A stretch of DNA of 9,497 nt from assembly GCA_900548195.1 (NCBI GenBank), contig URJQ01000108.1, positions 1 through 9,497 on the forward strand, in the 5' to 3' direction. Source of the stretch: an uncultured Prevotella sp. (lineage in GTDB: Bacteria > Bacteroidota > Bacteroidia > Bacteroidales > Bacteroidaceae). This document shows positions 1-6,164 of this stretch, one piece after another. The notes beneath the pieces are model-generated. The model made no database searches and had not been told where the DNA came from. It saw only the letters and a list, made by a program, of their open reading frames with translations. A program made the position numbers and the translations under genes. Each line of letters opens with the position of its first letter. Positions within the stretch are counted from its first letter, which is position 1.

Positions 1-160
1 ATATTTGTTTATTTTTATTTATTGATATTTTATTACTGATTAGTAGCATGTTAGCCATTTGCAAAACTTCACTTCTTTATAAAACATTCTGCATTTCAAT
101 GCTGTCTTCATTCAAGACAACCTTCATCAAGAAAAGACTTTTTCATCAAACAAGACATTT

Positions 161-1234
161 ATGAACGAGCAAATATCAAGAAAAGAAACGGCAGCAATGC
201 GAGGAATTGCCATCCTTGCCATCGTGCTCCACAACTATTCCCACTGGCTTAGGGGCATCATACAGGAGAATGAGTACCAGTTTCACGTGCATAATGTGCG
301 ACGATTGATGGTGGAACTCTCCCATCCTTCATGGGAATTGATAGTCCATCTGCTATCTTTCTTCGGGCATTATGGAGTCCCTGTCTTCGTATTTCTCAGC
401 GCATACGGTCTGGTAAGGAAATATGAAAGCACCGCAGAGCACTATGAGAGCAGCGGAACATTCTTCTTGTCTCACTACAAGAAGTTGTTTATGATGATGA
501 TAGTGGGCTACGTAGCCTTCGTCCTTGTGGATTATATGACGCCAGGTCCGAGACATTATGAGTTCTGGAATGTAGTCGGTCAGCTTGGCATGTTCAGCAA
601 TTTATATTCTGACCCCAACCATGTCATCTGGCCAGGACCATATTGGTACTTCGGACTAATGGTGCAATTATATGCTGTATATCGCTTTATATTATTCCCA
701 GGAGGCGGTTCCTTGCTTGGAAAGGTAAGCCAGCGTTACCACACTCCTATCCTTTTAGCCTTGCTTTTCATCACTCTCTTCGGACAGTTGGCATTCGATC
801 CCGAAGGCACAGCATTGGAATGGTATCGCTATAACCTCTTTGGCTCATTACCTGTCTTTATTGCAGGTCTGCTCTTTGCTCGCCATTTCGAGATGAAAGA
901 GTACACATACACCTCTTATCTATTATTGACAGGCATTGCAGCGATACTTAGCATCATGCTGAGTATGTGGTTTTGCACATGGATTGTCGTGCCTTTCTTC
1001 ATCTGTATCGGCGCATTAGGCTTTGTAAAGTGTATGCCTGAAATGGTTCTCCATCGCCTTTCATGGGTAGGAAGTATCTCAGCAGCCATGTTTGTATGCC
1101 ATCCTATCACGCGAAAAGTCATCATCCCAATCTCCCGTCATGGTGAGGTATTCGCTGGATTATTGCTCTATATCGTGGCTACCATCGTCTTGGCTATGAT
1201 TTTCCGTAAGATATTGGCTTCGATAAAGCAATAA
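161..1234 (+). CDS. Acyltransferase-3 family integral membrane protein
   Basis: A 357-residue polytopic protein of the acyltransferase-3 (OafA/NodX-like) family, which usually transfers O-acetyl or other acyl groups to surface sugars or lipids from the inner membrane. The family's N-terminal block is visible as AMRGIAILAIVLH (residues 12-24). R14 and H24 fit the catalytic Arg...His motif, though spaced one residue shorter than the common R-X10-H. Further family-like segments are GVPVFVFLSAYGL (72-84), WYFGLMVQLY (162-171) and VGSISAAMFVCHP (303-315, the usual lG.iS..lyl.Hp block). About ten hydrophobic segments are visible and there is no separate soluble domain, so it is near the length of a minimal family member. 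The ATG at 161 is the first in frame and follows an A-rich leader. I found no clean TAnnTTTG box in bases 1-160; that stretch holds only loose CATCAAGA-type repeats at about 110-158. The acyl donor and acceptor cannot be read from sequence. Confidence 0.88.
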   Translation: MNEQISRKETAAMRGIAILAIVLHNYSHWLRGIIQENEYQFHVHNVRRLMVELSHPSWELIVHLLSFFGHYGVPVFVFLSAYGLVRKYESTAEHYESSGTFFLSHYKKLFMMMIVGYVAFVLVDYMTPGPRHYEFWNVVGQLGMFSNLYSDPNHVIWPGPYWYFGLMVQLYAVYRFILFPGGGSLLGKVSQRYHTPILLALLFITLFGQLAFDPEGTALEWYRYNLFGSLPVFIAGLLFARHFEMKEYTYTSYLLLTGIAAILSIMLSMWFCTWIVVPFFICIGALGFVKCMPEMVLHRLSWVGSISAAMFVCHPITRKVIIPISRHGEVFAGLLLYIVATIVLAMIFRKILASIKQ

Positions 1235-1240
1235 CCGACA

Positions 1241-1273
1241 ACCAACAACCCACAACCAATAACCCACAACCAC
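1241..1273 (+). repeat. ACAACC-rich inverted repeat, left arm
   Basis: Thirty-three bases of low-complexity ACCAACAACCCACAACC-type sequence between the two acyltransferase genes. It is the reverse complement of 2898-2930 at 32 of 33 positions. The two arms bracket the second acyltransferase and the HAD gene. Confidence 0.85.
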
Positions 1274-1295
1274 CAACCAACAACCATCATTCCCA

Positions 1296-2342
1296 ATGAA
1301 AATCAAAGACATCGAACTCGTAAACATCTCGCGCTTCAGAGCCGAGCACATGGGAATGGCGATGCTATTCGTCATCCTTTTCCACGTTGCCTTGCCCCGA
1401 AGCGATATGTTCTTCGGACTTAGACGCATGGGAAACATTGGCGTGGATATGTTTCTTTTCCTCAGTGGTATAGGATTATGGTATTCTTGGAGCAAGCTAA
1501 AGATTGATTCCGCCTCCACCTTCGGCAGGGAATATCTCCGTTTCTATTGGCGAAGACTCAAGCGAATATATCCTTCATGGCTGGTTATCGCCTGCCTTTA
1601 TTATATTCCTCGCTTTGATGGAAAGCATTGGGTGGACCTTTTTGGCGACATTCTCATCAACTGGGATTTCTGGATTCGCGACGAATTGACTTTCTGGTAC
1701 ATTCCTGCCACGATGATGCTCTACCTCTTTGCGCCGCCATATATGGAACTGATACGCCGTCATCCTATCTATCGTTGGTTGGTTTTGGTGATGGTGATGT
1801 GGTGCATACTGGTGCAATGGGTGAGTCCTATCCATCATGCAGTAGGACATATAGAGATATTCTGGAGCCGTGTGCCAATCTTCTTCCTCGGCATCAACAT
1901 GGGCGATATGGTGAAAAAGAAGCAGACTCTCGATGGTCAAGGCATCTGGATGGTGTGGATAATGTTCGCTATGGCATTGTGGAGCAGCATCTGGCTTGAG
2001 CAGGTGAAGCACGGACATTTTCCTCTTTTCATCGAGAGAATGCTCTATATCCCTCTCACAGTGACCACTATAATCCTGCTCAATCGCCTTTTCCGCCGCA
2101 CTCCGCAGTGGTTTAACAAGAGCATGGCATGGTTTGGAATGCTGAGTTTGGAGGCTTATCTCATTCATATTCAGTTTGTCCTGCGTCCAATAGAACATTA
2201 TCATCTCGGCTATTGGCCTACTTTCGCCCTCACAGTGGTGATTACTATGCCACTTGCATGGCTGCTGCATACATCAGTTACCTATATAGAAAAGAAATGT
2301 CAAAGAAAAGATACATCTTCTCCGACTTCGACGGAACACTGA
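1296..2342 (+). CDS. Acyltransferase-3 family integral membrane protein (second copy)
   Basis: A 348-residue acyltransferase-3 family membrane protein, clearly diverged from the one upstream. The N-terminus reads FRAEHMGMAMLFVILFH (14-30), which fits the 'RxExMGIA...FH' subfamily, with H30 in the catalytic His position. GNIGVDMFLFLSGIGL (46-61), RRLKRIYPSWLV (86-97), LTFWYIPATMMLYLF (131-145), SRVPIFFLGINMG (191-203) and FGMLSLEAYLIHI (280-292) are family blocks. The last sixteen residues (about 333-348) are polar, and their codons are mostly shared with the start of the HAD gene, which begins 46 bases before this stop in another frame. Such an overlap predicts co-translation of the two. The start lies 61 bases after the preceding acyltransferase stop, with an ACAACC-rich repeat filling the gap. 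Likely role: acylation of an exported glycan or lipid precursor; substrate unknown. Confidence 0.88.
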   Translation: MKIKDIELVNISRFRAEHMGMAMLFVILFHVALPRSDMFFGLRRMGNIGVDMFLFLSGIGLWYSWSKLKIDSASTFGREYLRFYWRRLKRIYPSWLVIACLYYIPRFDGKHWVDLFGDILINWDFWIRDELTFWYIPATMMLYLFAPPYMELIRRHPIYRWLVLVMVMWCILVQWVSPIHHAVGHIEIFWSRVPIFFLGINMGDMVKKKQTLDGQGIWMVWIMFAMALWSSIWLEQVKHGHFPLFIERMLYIPLTVTTIILLNRLFRRTPQWFNKSMAWFGMLSLEAYLIHIQFVLRPIEHYHLGYWPTFALTVVITMPLAWLLHTSVTYIEKKCQRKDTSSPTSTEH

Positions 2343-2896
2343 CCACAAAGGACTCCATGATGGAGATCATCATCTATCAGCGAGGCAAGAGCGGGCTTAT
2401 AATTGCCCTATTGAGCATTCTTCCCTGGCTGATAATGATGCTTTTGCATCTCTATCCCAATCAGAAGACAAAGGAAAAACTGCTTTATCATTGCTTCGGC
2501 AGTATGACAGAGAGCGAGTTTGACGCTTTCTGCCAGCGCTTTGCCGATGCCCACAGGCATATATTGCGAGACAATCTCTATCAGAAACTATTGCGGGCAA
2601 AGGCTGAAGGCACTGAGGTGGTGGTGGTTACTGCGAGTCCTGAAAACTGGGTAAGCCGCTTGGCGCCCGACTTTAAGGTGCTCGGCACTAAGATGCAATT
2701 CAGTAAAGATGGGTTTACGGGGCATTTCCTCACGCGCAACTGCTATGGTAAGGAGAAGGTAAAGCGCATCCTTGCCGCCTATCCTGAGCTGGAAAACCAG
2801 CGTAATGACTCACATATCACTGCCTACGGCGACTCTAAAGGCGATGCCGCCATGCTTGCTTTCGCTGACGAAAAGCACTTCAGAGACTTCATTTAA
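2297..2896 (+). CDS. HAD-IB phosphatase, PgpC/CicA-like
   Basis: A 199-residue haloacid-dehalogenase superfamily phosphatase. Motif I is SDFDGTLT (9-16; D10 nucleophile, D12 acid/base), motif II is VVTAS (110-114; T112), motif III is probably K154 in GKEKVKRIL, and motif IV is YGDSKGD (177-183; D179, D183). All catalytic residues are present. The cap after motif I has a strongly hydrophobic stretch (LIIALLSILPWLIMMLL, 34-50), followed by KTKEKLLYHCFGSMTESEF, and NCYGKEKV comes later. This layout recalls phosphatidylglycerophosphatase C (PgpC/YfhB) and CicA-type HAD-IB proteins, which act on membrane lipid phosphates. By inference the substrate may be a lipid or polyprenyl phosphate, or a phosphatidylglycerophosphate-like compound. 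I chose the ATG at 2297 because motif I normally starts about ten residues from the N-terminus. The frame stays open upstream to 2129, but that extension reads as a shadow of the acyltransferase. A phosphoserine-phosphatase-like soluble role is less likely given the hydrophobic cap. Confidence 0.85.
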   Translation: MSKKRYIFSDFDGTLTTKDSMMEIIIYQRGKSGLIIALLSILPWLIMMLLHLYPNQKTKEKLLYHCFGSMTESEFDAFCQRFADAHRHILRDNLYQKLLRAKAEGTEVVVVTASPENWVSRLAPDFKVLGTKMQFSKDGFTGHFLTRNCYGKEKVKRILAAYPELENQRNDSHITAYGDSKGDAAMLAFADEKHFRDFI

Positions 2897-2897
2897 T

Positions 2898-2930
2898 GTG
2901 GTTGTGGGTTGTTGGTTGTGGGTTGTTGGT
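2898..2930 (-). repeat. GGTTGT-rich inverted repeat, right arm
   Basis: Begins two bases after the HAD stop codon and is complementary to 1241-1273 with one mismatch. It runs straight into TGTTGAATGTAAATAC (2933-2948), which recurs with one change at 4490-4505 after the next gene. Confidence 0.85.
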
Positions 2931-2932
2931 AC

Positions 2933-2948
2933 TGTTGAATGTAAATAC
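2933..2948 (+). repeat. Short dispersed direct repeat, copy 1
   Basis: TGTTGAATGTAAATAC, matched by TGTTGATTGTAAATAC at 4490-4505 (15 of 16). Both copies follow a G/T-rich stretch directly after a stop codon, so they appear to be ends of the same repeat family flanking the gene at 3030-4454. Confidence 0.7.
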
Positions 2949-2968
2949 ACAATCTAACGACTTGACAA

Positions 2969-2976
2969 TATATTTG
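2969..2976 (+). promoter_or_regulatory. Putative -7 box (TATATTTG)
   Basis: Perfect match to the Bacteroidetes -7 consensus TAnnTTTG, 53 bases before the ATG at 3030. No TTG is visible at the usual -33 spacing, so strength is uncertain. The AAGTAGGTAAT motif (2998-3008) lies downstream in the presumed leader. Confidence 0.45.
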
Positions 2977-2997
2977 ACAGAAAGACCATACCACAAT

Positions 2998-3008
2998 AAG
3001 TAGGTAAT
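2998..3008 (+). promoter_or_regulatory. Solitary AAGTAGGTAAT leader motif
   Basis: The same 11-mer that starts the leader at 4746. The related AAGTAGGTGAT starts the leader at 7349. Here it lies 21 bases before an ATG, 22 bases past the G of its -7 box rather than 8, and no complementary arm is seen nearby. Confidence 0.5.
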
Positions 3009-3029
3009 AACAATAATCCTAAATATACT

Positions 3030-4454
3030 ATGCTAAATATATTCAAAATCCGCAAAGACGAGCGCTGGCTTATGGCAATAACCACGCTATTTTTCTCTAT
3101 AATAAATGCTGTCACCGTAGCATGGTACTGGACAGACTTCTCCCGACTGACGGACAACTATCACAAATTGTTCGTCACGAAGTTTCATATCTCCGGCTTC
3201 GACCCTCTCACCTATGAGGTGATATCCAAATGGGACACAGCATACAACATCTATCGCCACCCGTTGCTTGCATTCTTCATGTGGCCATTCTCCATGATAA
3301 ACAAGGGTCTCATCTGGCTTACAGGTGTCAACTGCGCCACCATACTGACGGCATTGATACTCATCTTCTGTGCTTCTTATTCGGCATTGTTTGTCTATAG
3401 GATATTCCGCGAGGTGATACAGCTACGCAATAGGGACACATGGATAATGACTATGCTGACCTTCTCCATGGCTTACATCATCCTTTCTGCTATGGTGCCC
3501 GACCATTTCATCATGTCAATGTTTGCCCTTACGCTGACGCTATACATCTCCGGACGCAAGCTAAGGGGCGGTTCTGCGCTCAATATGTGGCAGACCATCA
3601 TGCTCTTTGTGGTCACTGCCGGCATTTCTCTCAACAATGGACTGAAGATTTTCCTCGCCGCATTGGTGACAAGACGTCGGAGATTCTTCGAATGGAAATT
3701 CTTATTGCTCGCCGTTCTGCTGCCAAGCGCATTGATATGGGGCTTTGCCAGATGGGAGTATCATCAGTTTGCCTACCCTGAATGGAAAGCCCGACAGGAG
3801 GTAAAGATGAAGAAAAACCGCGTACTCACCGCACAGATACGCAAGAAAGTGGAAGACTCTCTCGGCACAGAGGACAAAGCCAAAGTGGATGCTGAGGTGA
3901 AAAAAATCGTCAAGGAGAAAGCGTGGGCAAAAAAGAAGAGAGACAGCAAGAAGATATGGAATGCGAACACTGGCAAGCCTTTCATGAAAGGCGAGTTTAT
4001 GGGCTGGACTGATAAGACCACTTCCAGATGGGATGTGGGCGTGGAATGTCTCTTCGGAGAAGGAATCCAGCTGCATAGAGACCATCTCTTAGGCGATGTA
4101 TTGAGAGACAGACCAGTCATTGTGAAGTACGATACATCATCCATCTTTGGCTATATCAATTACATTGTGGAGGCTATCATCGTGATATTGTTCCTTATTG
4201 GCGTATGGATAGGCAGAAAGAAAGTGTTTCTCTGGACAGCAATGTCATTCCTATTGATGGACGTCACGCTCCACATGGGCTTGGGATTTGGCATCAATGA
4301 GGTGCAGATAATGTCAGCCCACTATCTCTTTGTCTTGCCTATCGCCATGGCTTATCTGGTGAAAAAGGCAGACAATAGGTATCTCTCCTACTCCATCTGT
4401 GGCATTTCCCTGTGGCTTTTAGGCTGGAATCTGTTTAATATAATGACATATTAG
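3030..4454 (+). CDS. Polytopic inner-membrane protein of unknown function (possibly DUF6080-type)
   Basis: A 474-residue membrane protein. Hydrophobic segments lie near residues 14-34, 79-98, 103-125, 137-174, 188-212, 223-240, 374-394, 399-421, 427-445 and 451-472. Between the sixth and seventh lies a charged segment (about 250-370) whose first part, 253-309, is very rich in lysine and likely helical or coiled. The conserved-looking loops YNIYRHPLLAFF (72-83) and SAMVPDHFIMSMF (153-165) could hold functional polar residues. From memory it resembles Bacteroidales proteins annotated DUF6080, but I cannot verify that. The topology, with a long loop after the first segment and many helices, is compatible with a GT-C-type glycosyltransferase or other polysaccharide-processing membrane enzyme; no diagnostic motif proves this. 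The start is the ATG at 3030 with an A/T-rich leader. A TATATTTG -7 box lies 53 bases upstream, so the gene may have its own promoter. It is bracketed by direct copies of a G/T-rich repeat (2898-2948 and 4455-4505). Confidence 0.75.
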   Translation: MLNIFKIRKDERWLMAITTLFFSIINAVTVAWYWTDFSRLTDNYHKLFVTKFHISGFDPLTYEVISKWDTAYNIYRHPLLAFFMWPFSMINKGLIWLTGVNCATILTALILIFCASYSALFVYRIFREVIQLRNRDTWIMTMLTFSMAYIILSAMVPDHFIMSMFALTLTLYISGRKLRGGSALNMWQTIMLFVVTAGISLNNGLKIFLAALVTRRRRFFEWKFLLLAVLLPSALIWGFARWEYHQFAYPEWKARQEVKMKKNRVLTAQIRKKVEDSLGTEDKAKVDAEVKKIVKEKAWAKKKRDSKKIWNANTGKPFMKGEFMGWTDKTTSRWDVGVECLFGEGIQLHRDHLLGDVLRDRPVIVKYDTSSIFGYINYIVEAIIVILFLIGVWIGRKKVFLWTAMSFLLMDVTLHMGLGFGINEVQIMSAHYLFVLPIAMAYLVKKADNRYLSYSICGISLWLLGWNLFNIMTY

Positions 4455-4461
4455 TATTGTT

Positions 4462-4533
4462 GTTTGGTTGTTTTGTGGTCTTGTTGTTTTGTTGATTGTA
4501 AATACTGCCAACTAAACCACAAAGCAACTAAAC
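4462..4533 (+). terminator. Long G/T-rich stem after the membrane protein gene; possible terminator or repeat hairpin
   Basis: Arms GTTTGGTTGTTTTGTGGT (4462-4479) and ACCACAAAGCAACTAAAC (4516-4533) pair over 18 positions in RNA with two G-U wobbles and a 36-base loop. The stem starts eight bases after the stop at 4454. No U-run follows directly, so an intrinsic terminator is possible but not typical. The right arm contains a tandem 16-base repeat (CAACTAAACCACAAA at 4509-4523 and 4525-4539). Confidence 0.45.
4490..4505 (+). repeat. Short dispersed direct repeat, copy 2
   Basis: TGTTGATTGTAAATAC, 15 of 16 identical to 2933-2948. It sits in the loop of the stem at 4462-4533. Confidence 0.7.
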
Positions 4534-4552
4534 CACAAAACGACGGGACTGA

Positions 4553-4580
4553 GGGGCTTTTTTAGCTTGTGAAAGTTGAG
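4553..4580 (+). repeat. Dispersed inverted repeat, left copy
   Basis: Twenty-eight bases starting GGGGCTTTTTTAGCTTG and ending GAAAGTTGAG. They are the reverse complement of 9470-9497 at 27 of 28 positions. The right copy touches the window end, so the repeat may extend further there. Confidence 0.85.
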
Positions 4581-4680
4581 TTCTTGACCATCAAAATCCG
4601 GTTTTATGTCATAAACCATTCGATGCGTAACATGCAGATTATCAACATCAATACGCCGCATTAGGGTTAAAAAACACTAA

Positions 4681-4738
4681 TGGTACACAAGTTTGTGGTC
4701 CACAAACTTGTGTACCAAAGCATTTTTTAATAATTTTG
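4681..4738 (+). promoter_or_regulatory. Promoter of the glycosyltransferase unit overlapped by an 18-bp-arm palindrome
   Basis: TGGTACACAAGTTTGTGG (4681-4698) and its exact reverse complement (4700-4717) are separated by one base. The palindrome can also be read as two 15-bp units (4685-4699, 4700-4714) of form ACACAA-nn-TTGTGT-n. TTG at 4708-4710 lies exactly 20 bases before a TAATTTTG -7 box (4731-4738), so the palindrome covers the likely -33 element. That position suits a repressor or activator operator, or a DNA cruciform; the regulator is not identified in this window. Predicted start of transcription is near 4744. Confidence 0.65.
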
Positions 4739-4745
4739 CGGACAT

Positions 4746-4831
4746 AAGTAGGTAATCAAAACTACTTTTTAATGAATAGATAATAATATTTGTTTTTCAT
4801 TATTATAAAAATAATTCTGATCACCTACTTA
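4746..4831 (+). repeat. Leader element with AAGTAGGTRAT terminal inverted repeats (long form)
   Basis: Starts AAGTAGGTAAT (4746-4756), 8 bases after the -7 box, and ends ATCACCTACTT (4820-4830). The arms match at 10 of 11 positions. The last 31 bases (4801-4831) are the reverse complement of 7348-7378 at 30 of 31. Compared with the element at 7349-7392, read in reverse, this copy has about 40 extra bases inside. Confidence 0.75.
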
Positions 4832-4851
4832 AAAAGAAGAACAACAGATAT

Positions 4852-4941
4852 ATGACATCACTACTGGAGGCGATGATTTCACCGACAGAAGTACTGGCCG
4901 ACCCAGTATTTGAGATGTGGTTCAAAAAAGAATATATGTAA
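4852..4941 (+). CDS. Possible 29-codon leader ORF overlapping the glycosyltransferase start
   Basis: An ATG at 4852 opens a 29-codon frame (begins MTSLLEAMISPTEVLADPVF, ends KKEYM) that stops at TAA 4939-4941. The stop overlaps the ATG of the next gene as TAATG, a common coupling arrangement. The A-rich run at 4831-4848 (AAAAAGAAGAACAACAGA) is typical of a Bacteroidetes translation start. It sits at the end of the GT leader, about 20 bases after the terminal-inverted-repeat element. No recognisable domain. It may be a regulatory leader peptide, the degenerate 3' end of a lost gene, or simply leader sequence that happens to be open. Confidence 0.35.
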   Translation: MTSLLEAMISPTEVLADPVFEMWFKKEYM

Positions 4942-6164
4942 TGAAAGTACTGATACTGAGCACATACGAGCACACAGGAGGCGCTGCCATCGCCGCAGAA
5001 AGACTGCTCCATGCCCTTCAAAGGAATGGAGTGGAGGCAAAGATGCTGTGCCGCAGGAACCTGTCATGGTGGAAAGGCAAGCCACAATCATGGACAAGTA
5101 TCATCGAGCGTGCCGTCATCTGGGCTGCAAACGGATTCTCAAAGCGCGACCTCTGGACCACTGACATAGCCTTGTTCGGGCAGGACATCACCCGAACAAA
5201 GGAATATCAGGAGGCTGACGTCATTCATCTGCATTGGATCAATCAGGGATTTATCTCGCTGGACACCATTGATAAAATCCTAAATTCTGGCAAGAAAGTG
5301 GTGATGACAATGCATGATATGTGGTATTGCACGTCAATATGCCATCATTCATACGGCTGTAGCAAGTATTCCAGTGGTTGTCATGATTGCAAAATGCTCC
5401 TCAAGCCTGGACAAAACGACCTGTCTGCAAAGGTATTCGAGAAAAAATGCCGTGTCTTCTCTGGGAAGAACTATAGTATCACTGCCGTAAGCCTCTGGCT
5501 TGCAGACAAAGCTAAAGAGAGTAAATTTCTCAATAAGGAGGCTATCAGCGTAATACCAAACTTCATAGACCTCAACTCTATAGCCATCCACGACCGCAAA
5601 GAATGCCGCAGAAAGCTCGGAATATCCGAAGATACTCTCGTCATTACCTTCTGTGCAGCGAGAATTGATGCCCCTATCAAAGGTTTTGACATGCTGACAG
5701 AAGCCCTCTTAGTCTTCATGAAAAAATATCATAAAGCCCACCAAAACATTCAATTACTATTGATAGGTGGAATAAAAGACGCCAAGACTCTTGACTCCAT
5801 ACCTGTGCCTTACCGTCATTTCGGAATACTGAACGACCGCGATGTCATAAATCATATCTACAGTGCATCCAATACTGTGGTGTCAACCTCACATTTCGAG
5901 ACCTTCGGACAGACCCTCATCGAGGCACAAGCATGCGGCTGTATGCCTGTCTCTTTCGGCAATAGTGGGCAGCGCGACGTCATAAAGCATAAGGAAAACG
6001 GCTATCTCGTGGAAGAACAGACGGCTGAAGCATTCGCTGAAGGCATACATTGGGCTTTGACAGAAGGGCAGAAGAAGGACAGAAGGCTACTGAGAAAGAG
6101 CGTGGAAGAGCATTTCAGCGAAGAGGCTGTGACAAGACAATTCTTAGACCTATACAATAGATGA
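4941..6164 (+). CDS. GT4-type glycosyltransferase (GT-B fold)
   Basis: A 407-residue cytoplasmic, membrane-peripheral glycosyltransferase that should transfer a sugar from a nucleotide donor to a lipid-linked glycan. The N-terminal Rossmann start is MKVLILSTYEHTGGAAIAAE (1-20), with the glycine-rich donor/acceptor loop. HLHWIN (96-101) and the MHDMWYCTSICHHSYGC block (124-140) belong to a GT4 subfamily common in exopolysaccharide clusters. Cysteines 134, 140, 147 and 150 form a compact cluster that could bind a metal. In the C-terminal half, R241 and K247 (CAARIDAPIKG) fit the phosphate-binding pair, and ETFGQTLIE (320-328) is the EX7E motif. The start at 4941 is preferred over an in-frame ATG at 4917, because the family begins directly with MKVLI and the longer form adds an unrelated VQKRIYV. 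The gene ends in an ATGA overlap with the next glycosyltransferase, so the two are translationally linked. Sugar specificity is unknown. Confidence 0.9.
   Translation: MKVLILSTYEHTGGAAIAAERLLHALQRNGVEAKMLCRRNLSWWKGKPQSWTSIIERAVIWAANGFSKRDLWTTDIALFGQDITRTKEYQEADVIHLHWINQGFISLDTIDKILNSGKKVVMTMHDMWYCTSICHHSYGCSKYSSGCHDCKMLLKPGQNDLSAKVFEKKCRVFSGKNYSITAVSLWLADKAKESKFLNKEAISVIPNFIDLNSIAIHDRKECRRKLGISEDTLVITFCAARIDAPIKGFDMLTEALLVFMKKYHKAHQNIQLLLIGGIKDAKTLDSIPVPYRHFGILNDRDVINHIYSASNTVVSTSHFETFGQTLIEAQACGCMPVSFGNSGQRDVIKHKENGYLVEEQTAEAFAEGIHWALTEGQKKDRRLLRKSVEEHFSEEAVTRQFLDLYNR

Noticed and set aside
1..160. Promoter of the first acyltransferase (TAGCCATTTGC at about 52-62)
   Set aside because: The spacing does not fit TAnnTTTG and no other good match is visible, so I did not call it.
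1160..1519. 119-codon - strand frame with a WLVVVGYWLWVVG stretch
   Set aside because: The hydrophobic-looking stretch is just the ACAACC repeat read backwards; the rest is antisense to the acyltransferase genes.
1575..2270. 231-codon open frame on the - strand
   Set aside because: Fully antisense to a strongly supported acyltransferase; its translation is His/Pro-rich and lacks any domain, as expected for a shadow of a membrane-protein gene.
2129..2296. N-terminal extension of the HAD frame
   Set aside because: It lies inside the acyltransferase in another frame, and HAD-IB proteins start about ten residues before motif I, matching ATG 2297.
3773..4144. Two - strand frames opposite the lysine-rich part of the membrane protein
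   Set aside because: Antisense to A/G-rich lysine codons, giving Phe/Leu/Ser-rich noise with no start context.
4553..4580. Intrinsic terminator from the GGGGC-T6 run
   Set aside because: There is a T-run but no adjacent GC stem on this strand; the match to 9470-9497 explains it better as a dispersed repeat.
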